From NCBI GenBank assembly GCA_050693035.1, contig JBOGWB010000072.1, positions 1-12,718 of the forward strand: a stretch of 12,718 nucleotides of DNA, given 5' to 3'. Of the stretch, positions 1 to 7,067 are shown one piece after another (the first letter of the stretch is position 1; every line of letters begins with the position of its first letter). Origin of the DNA: DASYVD01 sp050693035. Its GTDB lineage: Bacteria > Actinomycetota > UBA4738 > CALAEC01. Under the pieces are notes generated by a model. It was not told the DNA's origin and did no database searches. It saw only the letters and a list, made by a program, of their open reading frames with translations. The position numbers were made by a program, and so were the translations under genes.

Positions 1-2
1 TT

Positions 3-3000
3 GCAGTGGCCCCCGGGCCCCGCGAGGCGAACCGTCTCGCCCGCGGGGCCACCGCCTTCCTCGGTGCAGACAGGGTGGCCGGCTTCCCGGCGTGGGAGGC
101 CCTCCCGGGTGAAGGGATCAGCCCGAGTGCCGAGGTCGCAGCGCGGCGCGCCGACGCCGGGCGACGGGTCCGGGAGGCGGTTCGGTCGCGCGGTCCGTTC
201 GTCATGGTCGCTCCCGTCGTCGCGGTATTGCAGCCGCTGGTGCCGGGGATCGGCACCGAGCCGCCGTTGGTCCTCGATCGGGGGGTCGAGCTGGCCCCGG
301 ACGCGCTGGCCGACCGCCTCGTCGAGCTCGGTTTCGCCCGGGCCGACCTGGTGACCCACCGCGGCGAGTTCGCCGTCCGCGGAGGGATCGTCGACGTCTT
401 CCCCGGCACGGCGGCCCGTCCGGTGCGGCTCGAGTTCTGGGGAGACGAGGTCGAGCGGATCCGCCGGTTCTCGCCGGCCACCCAGACCTCTTCGGGGACC
501 GCCGGGCCCGTCGAGGTGGGCCCTGTCCGCGAGCTGCTCCCCACCCACGAGGTGAGAGAGCGGGCCCGGGCGGCCATCCCCCGACACAAGGGCCGGATGC
601 GCGACTCGTTGGAGCGTCTGTCCGAGGGCCTGTTCTTCGAGGGGATGGAGGGTGCCTCCCCCCTCCTGTTCGAGGACATGCCGGTCCTGGCCGACCTCCT
701 CGGCCCGGACGCGTGGGTGGTGGTGGCTCCCTCCCGGCGGACCCTGGAGCGGGCCCGGTCCGTGGAGGACGAGGCCGCCGCCATCGCTGAGGCCACCGGA
801 TGGGAAGGTCCGCCATTCGTGGTCGGAGCGGAAGAGGCCCTCGGTGATCGGCAACGGGTGGAGCTCACCGAGTTCGCCGAGGGCGTGGATCTCGAGGTCA
901 CCGGGTGGGGAGCGCTGGCCGGGAAACCGTCCGACGTGGCCCGGGCCGCCGCGGATCTGGCGTCGATGGGGTACCGGGTGGCGGTGAGCGCCGAGGGCCG
1001 GGGCAGCCTGGACCGGGCCCTTGAGGTGCTGGACCGGACCGGGATGCCGCGGCCGCCGGAGTCCTTGCGGGTGGTCTCCGGCCTTCTGGAGGGGTTCGTG
1101 TTCGGTCCCGGCCGGGTGACGTTGATCGGAGAGGACGACCTGTTCGGCCGGCGGCGGGTGGCCCATGGCGCACCTCGCCTCGCGGGGCGCTCGGCGGGTG
1201 CGCTCGCCGCGGAGCTCACGCCGGGCGACTACGCGGTTCACCGCGTGCACGGCGTCGGCCGGTATCTGGGGATGACCCGCCGGGCGGTGGCCGGTTCGGA
1301 GCGGGACTATCTGCTGCTCGAATACGGGGCGGGCGATCGCCTGTTCGTCCCGGCGGACCAGGTCGACGCCGTGGCTCGATACGTCGGCGGAGAGAAGCCC
1401 CGTCTGCACCGTCTCGGGGGGAGTGAGTGGCCTCGGGCCCAGGCGCGGGTCCGCCGGGCGGTGCAGGACATGGCGGGCGCGTTGGTGCGGCTGTACTCGT
1501 TCCGGATGGCCGCGCCGGGGCACCGGTTCGGGCCGGACACGCCGTGGCAGCGCGAGCTCGAGGACGCGTTCCCATTCGAGGAGACGCCCGACCAACGGAC
1601 CACCATCGACGACGTCAAGGAGGACATGGAATCGGATCGGCCGATGGACCGCCTGATCTGCGGAGACGTGGGGTACGGCAAGACCGAGGTGGCCGTCCGT
1701 GCCGCGTTCAAGGCCGTGATGGAGGGGAAGCAGGCGGCGGTGCTGGTTCCGACGACGCTCCTCGCCGAGCAGCACTACGTCACCTTCAGCGAGCGGTTCG
1801 CCCCGTTCCCGGTGCGGGTGGCCATGCTGTCTCGGTTCTTGCCCCGGATCGAGCAGAAAGCCGTGCTCGAGGAGGTCGCCGAGGGAAAGGTCGACCTCAT
1901 CGTGGGCACCCATCGCCTGCTCTCGTCGGACGTCCGGTTCAAGGACCTGGGCCTCCTGATCGTGGACGAGGAACAGCGGTTCGGGGTGGCCCACAAGGAG
2001 AAGATCAAGCGGCTCCGGGTGAACGTGGACGTCCTGACGATGACGGCGACGCCCATCCCGCGAACGCTGGAGATGGCCCTGGCCGGGATCCGCGATCTCT
2101 CCGTGGTGGACACCCCTCCGGAGGACCGGCAGCCGGTACTCACTTACGTCGGGCCATGGGACGAGGACGTCGCGCTCGGCGCGGTCCGCCGAGAGCTGCG
2201 CCGGGGGGGACAGACGTTCTGGGTCCACAACGACGTACGAACCATCGATCGTCGCGCCGCCACGCTGGCCGAGAAGATCCCGGAGGCACGAGTGCGAGTG
2301 GCCCACGGCCAGATGGACGAGGGGCCGCTCGAGAAAGTCATGATGGCCTTCTGGAACGGCGAGGTGGACGTTCTGGTGTGCACCACGATCATCGAGTCCG
2401 GTCTCGACGTTCCCACGGCGAACACCCTCGTGGTCGAACGCGCCGACCGGCTCGGCCTCGCTCAGCTGCACCAGATCCGTGGGCGCGTGGGCCGCTCGGC
2501 CGAGCGGGCCTTCGCCTACCTCTTCTTCCCGCCGCAGGGAAGGATGACCGAGGAGGCCCACGAACGGCTGGCTGCGATCAGCCGCTTCACCGCCCTCGGC
2601 TCGGGCATGCCCATCGCCATGCGGGACCTCGAGATCCGCGGGGCCGGCAACCTGCTCGGCGCCGAGCAACACGGACACATCGCCGCCGTCGGCTTCGACA
2701 CCTACTCTCGGCTCCTCGCGGAATCCGTTGCCGAGATGAAGGGGGAGCCGCTGCCTGAGGAGCGCGACGTCCGGATCGACCTTCCGGTCCGCGCGTTCAT
2801 CCCCGTCGACTACTCGGGCGACGAGCGGCTCCGCCTGGAGCTCTACCGGCGGATCGCTTCGGCCCGGGGTCAAGAGGAGGTGGACGCGGTGCGAGCCGAG
2901 GCGGAGGATCGCTTCGGTCCGCTTCCGCTCGAGGTAGAGACGCTCGTGGACGTGGCCCGCCTGCGGATCGCTTGCCAGGAGCTCGGCATCGAAGAGGTCG

Positions 3001-3197
3001 CCACGTACCGCGATCAGATCCGGATCCGGCCGGTGGAGGTGGACGAGACCGCGCTGCCGGACCGAACCGCCTACCATGCGTCCACCCAGACGCTGAACCT
3101 GAACCCGGCTCCCGGCCAGATGGGTCCCGGGCTTCCGGCGTGGATCCGCTCGAATCTGCTGGTGGCGGCCAGCCCTCCGGCCGAGGTGTCTGGGTGA
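3..3197 (+). CDS. mfd: Transcription-repair coupling factor Mfd, 5'-truncated by window edge
   Basis: Mfd is an ATP-driven DNA translocase that removes RNA polymerase stalled at lesions and recruits UvrA to the site. The frame is open from the left edge, and about 50 N-terminal residues appear to be missing; the GTG at 6 is internal. Counting from that codon: a UvrB-like module (about 1-200, with VRGGIVDVFPG), the RNA polymerase-interaction domain from about 403 (ELTPGDYAVH), then the RecG-like helicase with Walker A GDVGYGKT (553-560), the DEEQ box (654-657), TATPIPRT near 680 and motif VI QIRGRVGR (823-830). These are followed by the translocation segment (LEIRGAGNLLG) and the C-terminal TRCF domain. 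All motor motifs look intact. The stop codon lies 23 bases before the chosen start of the downstream lipoprotein gene, and a GTG at 3194 overlaps it. Identification is secure; only the N-terminus is unseen. Confidence 0.97.
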   Translation, partial: AVAPGPREANRLARGATAFLGADRVAGFPAWEALPGEGISPSAEVAARRADAGRRVREAVRSRGPFVMVAPVVAVLQPLVPGIGTEPPLVLDRGVELAPDALADRLVELGFARADLVTHRGEFAVRGGIVDVFPGTAARPVRLEFWGDEVERIRRFSPATQTSSGTAGPVEVGPVRELLPTHEVRERARAAIPRHKGRMRDSLERLSEGLFFEGMEGASPLLFEDMPVLADLLGPDAWVVVAPSRRTLERARSVEDEAAAIAEATGWEGPPFVVGAEEALGDRQRVELTEFAEGVDLEVTGWGALAGKPSDVARAAADLASMGYRVAVSAEGRGSLDRALEVLDRTGMPRPPESLRVVSGLLEGFVFGPGRVTLIGEDDLFGRRRVAHGAPRLAGRSAGALAAELTPGDYAVHRVHGVGRYLGMTRRAVAGSERDYLLLEYGAGDRLFVPADQVDAVARYVGGEKPRLHRLGGSEWPRAQARVRRAVQDMAGALVRLYSFRMAAPGHRFGPDTPWQRELEDAFPFEETPDQRTTIDDVKEDMESDRPMDRLICGDVGYGKTEVAVRAAFKAVMEGKQAAVLVPTTLLAEQHYVTFSERFAPFPVRVAMLSRFLPRIEQKAVLEEVAEGKVDLIVGTHRLLSSDVRFKDLGLLIVDEEQRFGVAHKEKIKRLRVNVDVLTMTATPIPRTLEMALAGIRDLSVVDTPPEDRQPVLTYVGPWDEDVALGAVRRELRRGGQTFWVHNDVRTIDRRAATLAEKIPEARVRVAHGQMDEGPLEKVMMAFWNGEVDVLVCTTIIESGLDVPTANTLVVERADRLGLAQLHQIRGRVGRSAERAFAYLFFPPQGRMTEEAHERLAAISRFTALGSGMPIAMRDLEIRGAGNLLGAEQHGHIAAVGFDTYSRLLAESVAEMKGEPLPEERDVRIDLPVRAFIPVDYSGDERLRLELYRRIASARGQEEVDAVRAEAEDRFGPLPLEVETLVDVARLRIACQELGIEEVATYRDQIRIRPVEVDETALPDRTAYHASTQTLNLNPAPGQMGPGLPAWIRSNLLVAASPPAEVSG

Positions 3198-3207
3198 GGG
3201 GCGCTGC

Positions 3208-3213
3208 TACCAT
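3208..3213 (+). promoter_or_regulatory. Possible -10 box for a leaderless lipoprotein mRNA
   Basis: TACCAT is followed by seven bases and then the GTG at 3221. This is the spacing expected if transcription starts at or beside the start codon, as is common in Actinomycetota. No good -35 is visible, and the box lies in the first bases after the mfd stop, so it may be chance. It competes with an alternative start at 3194 that has the Shine-Dalgarno-like GAGGTG at 3183-3188. Confidence 0.35.
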
Positions 3214-3220
3214 CGTCGAC

Positions 3221-4198
3221 GTGGGCCGTCGGAGGTTCTTCCTCGTCACCATCGTCGTCGTGGGCCTCTCTCTGACAGGGTGTCGCGCACTGTTCGAGAC
3301 CGCCGCCGCCGTGGTCAACGGGAGGAAGATCGAACAGGACCTGGTGCAACGACAGCTCCGATTCATCCTCACCGATCCCCGTCTCGCCGAGCAGCTTCCC
3401 GGGCCGGCCGCCAAGCGTCCCGAGCTCACCCGGCAGTTCCTCACCTTTCTGATCCACCAGGAGCTGCTCGTCGAATACGCGCGCACCCGGCGGATCGCGG
3501 TGCGGTCTCAGGAGATCGACGAGCGACTGCAATCCGAGTTCATCGGGGTGGAAGGACAGGAGGTGTTCGCGGCCCGGCTCGAGCAGACCGGGGCCACCGT
3601 AGCCGACGCTCGCCACCTCATCGGTCAGCAGATCCTCCGTCAGCGGGTGGTGGAGGCGGTTGCGGAAGAGGAGCTCTCCGACGAGCGACTGCTTCAGGAG
3701 TACCGGTCCCGTCTTCCCGAGCTGACCACGGTGGAGGTGTCGCACATCCTCGTGAACGACGGTGACCAGGCGACGTCTCTGGCGGGGCGGGCGACACCGG
3801 AGAACTTCGCCGCCCTGGCCCGCCGGTTCTCCAAGGACCCCAGCTCGGCCCCCCAGGGTGGCGACCTCGGTAGCCAGCCCGCCTCCGACCTGGTGAGCGC
3901 GGTGGCCCGGGTGGTGGTGACCGCTGAGGTCGGAGCGATCGTCGGACCGGTCGAGAGCGAGTTCGGGTTCCACGTGATCTGGATCCGCACCCGCGAGACG
4001 CCCCCCTTCGAGACGATCCGGCCGCAGCTGGTCGCCGAGCTTCAGACGCCCGTGTTCGCGGAGTGGCTGCTGGACCGGGTCCGCGAGGCCGAGATCCGGG
4101 TGAACCCCTCCTACGGGGTGTTCGACCCGGCGAGCGGCGAGGTCGTGGCCCGGCGCGCCGCGCGATCGGGCCCAGACCCCGTGCAGCTCACTCCGTGA
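3221..4198 (+). CDS. SurA-like lipoprotein with parvulin peptidyl-prolyl isomerase domain
   Basis: This is a predicted lipid-anchored foldase on the outer face of the membrane, which would help exported proteins fold by isomerising X-Pro bonds. From the GTG at 3221 the protein is 325 residues. It opens with a lipoprotein signal peptide: RRR at 3-5, a hydrophobic run at 6-18, and lipobox LTGC with Cys21. Residues about 28-160 form a helical SurA_N-type chaperone region beginning AAAVVNGRKI. Residues about 168-255 are the parvulin domain (EVSHILV at 172-178, GGDLG, GFHVIWI), with both family histidines present. A short polar tail follows. An alternative start at GTG 3194 overlaps the mfd stop (GTGA) and has GAGGTG five bases upstream, adding nine residues before the signal; I preferred 3221 because it gives a compact, positively charged n-region. 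Actinobacteria often carry a surface lipoprotein in this neighbourhood. The substrate is unknown. Confidence 0.9.
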   Translation: MGRRRFFLVTIVVVGLSLTGCRALFETAAAVVNGRKIEQDLVQRQLRFILTDPRLAEQLPGPAAKRPELTRQFLTFLIHQELLVEYARTRRIAVRSQEIDERLQSEFIGVEGQEVFAARLEQTGATVADARHLIGQQILRQRVVEAVAEEELSDERLLQEYRSRLPELTTVEVSHILVNDGDQATSLAGRATPENFAALARRFSKDPSSAPQGGDLGSQPASDLVSAVARVVVTAEVGAIVGPVESEFGFHVIWIRTRETPPFETIRPQLVAELQTPVFAEWLLDRVREAEIRVNPSYGVFDPASGEVVARRAARSGPDPVQLTP

Positions 4199-4200
4199 GC
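4186..4200 (+). repeat. Perfect inverted repeat over the lipoprotein stop codon
   Basis: GCTCAC and GTGAGC form a perfect six-base stem around a three-base loop (TCC), with the TGA stop inside the right arm. No T-run follows, so this is not a standard intrinsic terminator. It could modestly slow polymerase, protect an mRNA end, or be chance in GC-rich DNA. Confidence 0.3.
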
Positions 4201-4225
4201 GCGGATGACTTGACGTCGCGCGGCG

Positions 4226-4257
4226 TGAAACCGAGAGCGCCCTTCGGTCCGTATAGT
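4226..4257 (+). promoter_or_regulatory. Candidate promoter of the ABC transporter operon
   Basis: Two readings overlap. GAAACC (4227-4232), 17 bases, then CGTA (4250-4253) resembles the GGAACY...CGTT promoters used by ECF sigma factors of the envelope-stress group, with one mismatch in each box. Alternatively, TATAGT (4252-4257) is a good housekeeping -10 box, but no convincing -35 lies 16-18 bases upstream. Either would start transcription near 4260-4264, inside the gap between the lipoprotein and permease genes. Together they make a promoter here likely, but the sigma factor is undecided. Confidence 0.45.
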
Positions 4258-4259
4258 GA

Positions 4260-4285
4260 GTGTGCTCCCTCGTTCGGGGGCACAC
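4260..4285 (+). promoter_or_regulatory. Stem-loop in the permease leader
   Basis: Bases 4260-4269 pair with 4276-4285 in a ten-base stem containing one G-T wobble, closed by a six-base loop (TCGTTC). It lies just downstream of the candidate promoter and three bases before the Shine-Dalgarno sequence at 4289, so it would sit at or near the 5' end of the transporter mRNA. It could stabilise the mRNA, tune translation, or be a protein-binding operator. There is no T-tract, so termination is unlikely. Confidence 0.5.
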
Positions 4286-4288
4286 GCC

Positions 4289-4294
4289 GAGGGA
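4289..4294 (+). promoter_or_regulatory. Ribosome binding site that decides the permease start
   Basis: GAGGGA ends four bases before the GTG at 4299. This favours 4299 over the in-frame GTG at 4260, which lies in the stem-loop, and over GTG 4305, which is rather far from the site. Confidence 0.55.
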
Positions 4295-4298
4295 ACTC

Positions 4299-7067
4299 GT
4301 GGTCGTGACGCGTGAGGATCGGCGGGGGACGGGCACGCGGCCTCGCCGCCTCCGGGCCCGGAACCCCCTGTGGGCGAAGGCGCCGTTCGTGCTGTTCCGG
4401 TTCCCGGGATTGCTCGTTGCACTGGTGGTCGGCGCCCAGCTGCTGTCGCTGGCCGCGGCGGCATCCCCCCTGTTCCTGGCGGCCACCTCCAGCGGGCAGG
4501 TCAAGTCGGAGATCGGCCTGGGCGTGGTGACGCGGTACGGCGCCGGTATCGCCTACGTGACCCGAGACCAGCCGCTCGATCTTCGGGTTCCGGGGATAGG
4601 TGATGTCCGCAGTCGCCAGGAGGAGGAGTTCACCGAACGGGTGTCACAGAGCCAGAATCTGGATGCGCCCATCCGCAGCATTGTCGGATCGATCGTCACG
4701 CTCACCCCGGTCGAAGAGCGCCCGCGAGGCGGCCCACGCTCCGGGCGCATCTTTGCCCGGGAGGGAGCGGTCGACCACATCGAGATCGTTTCCGGAGAGG
4801 AGGGCCCGGGAGTGTGGCTCCCCAACAACGTCGCGGCGATGGGAGTGGGCCCTGGCGACCGAGTGATCATGGAATCCGGAGGTCGCACGGCCGAGGTGAC
4901 CGTCGACGGCGTCTATCGGGCCTTGTTCGCCCAGCCTAGGCGGGGGTACTGGCGAGCGTGGACGCGGTACATCTATCCGCTCTGCGCTTTTGGTTGTCCT
5001 ACCCCGCCCGGGTTCATCATCGCCGACCTCGACGATGCCATTCCCCTGACCGAGAGTGTGGGCGGTGATTCGGCCACCTTCGCATGGGAGGCGCCCGTCG
5101 CTGCGGGGCAAGAACTAACCCTGGACGAAGCCAGGGACCTGCAGGCATTCATCCAGGAATTCCAGGCGGACATGTCCGACCGCTCTGGCGAACTGTGGGA
5201 GGTGTTCCGCTGCTGCGGGCGCCAGTACGCGACGTCCGGCTCGCTCTTCGTCCGCTCCAACGCCGAGTACACGTCGCAGATCTCCCGGGTGGTAAATGAG
5301 GTCGACAGGCGGATGACGACGATCGAGGGGCCGGTCCAGCTGCTGCTGGCGGCCGGTCTCCTCGTGGCCGCCGCCGTGGTCGCCGGAGCGGGCGCCTTCG
5401 CCATGGCCACCCGACGGGTGGAGGCCACCTACCTCTTTGCCCGGGGTCGAAGCCCTTCCACCATGGGGACCAAGGCGTCCCTGGAGGCGCTGTTCCCGAG
5501 CCTGATCGGCGGGGCGGCGGGACTGGGGCTTGCCTTCGTTCTGGTCAAGACGATAGGACCAGGCGGGCCGGTCGGCGAAGCCGTGCGGACGGCCGGATTG
5601 GCGGCGGTCTTGTCCGTCCCCGCCGCCGCGCTGCTCGTGGGCGGGGTCTCCGCGTTCTCCTTCCTCAGGCAGTCGGAGCACCATCGAGCACGTCTCGGGC
5701 TACTGGCCAAGTTCCCCTGGGAGGTCGTCCTGATCGGAGCATCCGTCTGGGTGCTTCGCCGTCTGTACACAGGAGGAGCGTTCGTGGAGGTCCCGGGTCT
5801 CGGCGTGGACCGGCCCAGTGCCGCCCTGCTCCTCTTCCCCGTGTTGTTCATGGCGGGAGCGGCGATGCTTTCCGCCCGCGCTTTCCGGCTCGGTCTGGGA
5901 TGGCTCCGCCCCAGGACGGATCGGCTCCCGCCCGCTGCGTACCTCTCGGCGAATCGACTTGCCGGAGGGCCCAAGTTGGCGGTGCTGTTGTTCGCCGCGG
6001 CAGCACTATGTCTGGGCGTGTTCGTCCATGCCCAAACGGTCGTCGATTCGCTCAAGACCACCGTCGACGGCAAAGCGAAACTGTTCGTGGGAAGCGACGT
6101 TCAGGTGTCGGTCGACGCCGACTACCCGATCCCCGAGCAATTCCCTCTTCCCGTGACCAAGGTGACCCGGATCCGTTCCGCGGGGAAGTTCGCCGGGACC
6201 GACCGACAGTTCGACCTGCTGGCGGTGGATCCCGCCACCGTCCCGTCCGTTGCGTACTGGAGGGAGGAGTTCGCCGACCAGCCGTTCGAGGAGCTCGCAG
6301 GACTCCTGAGGACAGGCTCCCCCGAGGAGCTCTCCGTCATCGTGTCCGGTGGGGACGTGGGGGATCGGGTGGTCCTGGACATCGCGCTGCAAGAGGTTCC
6401 CGCCCGTGTGGTCGCCGAGACGGAGACGTTTCCCGGAACCTTCTCCAGAGATCCGTTGGTCGTGATAGACGCATCACACCTCGAAGCCGTGTATGGGGGG
6501 AGCGCGTTCCGGATCTCGGACTCGTCAACCGAGCTCTGGGTGAAGGGGAGCGAGCAGCGCGCCCTGGACGAGCTGGCGAGGCTGGGCCTGCCGCCCTACT
6601 CGATGCTCGCGGCGAGCACGGTCAAAGACATCCCGTCGTTCTCGGGCGTGATCAACACGTTCTCCGTCCTCAACATCCTGGCCCTGGCCGCCGGCGCGCT
6701 GGTCGTGGTGGTCATGGTGATGTACCTGCAGGCCAGACAGCGCGCACAGGTGGTGGCCTACGCGCTGTCCCGACGGATGGGCCTCCGCAACGCGAGCTAT
6801 CGCCGCTCCCTGGTGCTGGAGCTGATAGGGATGCTGGGGTCCTCGCTCCTGGTGGGCCTGGTCCTCTCGCTGGCGGCATCCCTGTTCATCGTGCCGCTGC
6901 TGGACCCGCTCGGCACCATCCCCCCGGACCCGCTGTTCACCTTCCCGGTGGAGGTGGTCGTCGTGGCAACCGTCGCCCTGGCTCTGGTGTCGTGGCTCGG
7001 CGGCTGGCTCACCAACATGCGGGCGCGTCGTTCCCACCTCGCCGAGGTGATGCGCCTTGCGGAGTGA
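4299..7067 (+). CDS. ABC transporter permease, ten-helix FtsX/MacB type
   Basis: This is the membrane subunit of a type VII (MacB/LolCDE/FtsX-like) ABC transporter, a class that couples ATP use in the cytoplasm to mechanical work outside the membrane, such as extruding peptides, moving lipoproteins or gating hydrolases. The protein is 922 residues. TM1 is at about 36-56, then a large extracellular domain (57-340), TM2-4 (about 345-372, 397-419, 429-456), TM5-6 (472-490, 507-529) and TM7 (559-582). A second extracellular domain (583-785) precedes TM8-10 (790-810, 840-868, 884-907). It therefore contains two FtsX-type halves in one chain. The first ectodomain has four cysteines (229, 233, 305, 306) that could form disulfides. 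The 3' end overlaps the ATPase gene by 11 bases, indicating an operon. Isoleucine codon ATA, otherwise scarce here, occurs at least four times. The cargo cannot be told from the sequence. Confidence 0.93.
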   Translation: MVVTREDRRGTGTRPRRLRARNPLWAKAPFVLFRFPGLLVALVVGAQLLSLAAAASPLFLAATSSGQVKSEIGLGVVTRYGAGIAYVTRDQPLDLRVPGIGDVRSRQEEEFTERVSQSQNLDAPIRSIVGSIVTLTPVEERPRGGPRSGRIFAREGAVDHIEIVSGEEGPGVWLPNNVAAMGVGPGDRVIMESGGRTAEVTVDGVYRALFAQPRRGYWRAWTRYIYPLCAFGCPTPPGFIIADLDDAIPLTESVGGDSATFAWEAPVAAGQELTLDEARDLQAFIQEFQADMSDRSGELWEVFRCCGRQYATSGSLFVRSNAEYTSQISRVVNEVDRRMTTIEGPVQLLLAAGLLVAAAVVAGAGAFAMATRRVEATYLFARGRSPSTMGTKASLEALFPSLIGGAAGLGLAFVLVKTIGPGGPVGEAVRTAGLAAVLSVPAAALLVGGVSAFSFLRQSEHHRARLGLLAKFPWEVVLIGASVWVLRRLYTGGAFVEVPGLGVDRPSAALLLFPVLFMAGAAMLSARAFRLGLGWLRPRTDRLPPAAYLSANRLAGGPKLAVLLFAAAALCLGVFVHAQTVVDSLKTTVDGKAKLFVGSDVQVSVDADYPIPEQFPLPVTKVTRIRSAGKFAGTDRQFDLLAVDPATVPSVAYWREEFADQPFEELAGLLRTGSPEELSVIVSGGDVGDRVVLDIALQEVPARVVAETETFPGTFSRDPLVVIDASHLEAVYGGSAFRISDSSTELWVKGSEQRALDELARLGLPPYSMLAASTVKDIPSFSGVINTFSVLNILALAAGALVVVVMVMYLQARQRAQVVAYALSRRMGLRNASYRRSLVLELIGMLGSSLLVGLVLSLAASLFIVPLLDPLGTIPPDPLFTFPVEVVVVATVALALVSWLGGWLTNMRARRSHLAEVMRLAE
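7045..7050 (+). promoter_or_regulatory. Ribosome binding site deciding the TTG start of the ATPase
   Basis: AGGTGA lies six bases before the TTG at 7057, inside the end of the permease gene. The ATG at 7067 and GTG at 7064 are out of frame, so TTG is the best available start and keeps the whole first ATPase domain. Confidence 0.6.

Noticed and set aside
1427..2758. Plus-strand open frame of 443 codons inside mfd
   Set aside because: Out of frame with the helicase motifs and rich in Arg, Gly and Pro, as expected for a shifted reading of GC-rich DNA.
4210..4215. TTGACG as the -35 box of the permease promoter
   Set aside because: It is 36 bases from TATAGT, about twice the usable spacing, and no -10 box lies 17 bases after it.
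3071..4504. Long minus-strand open frame of 477 codons
   Set aside because: It runs antisense to the lipoprotein gene and into the permease; its length follows from the GC-rich third positions of the real genes, and it shows no family motif or plausible start.
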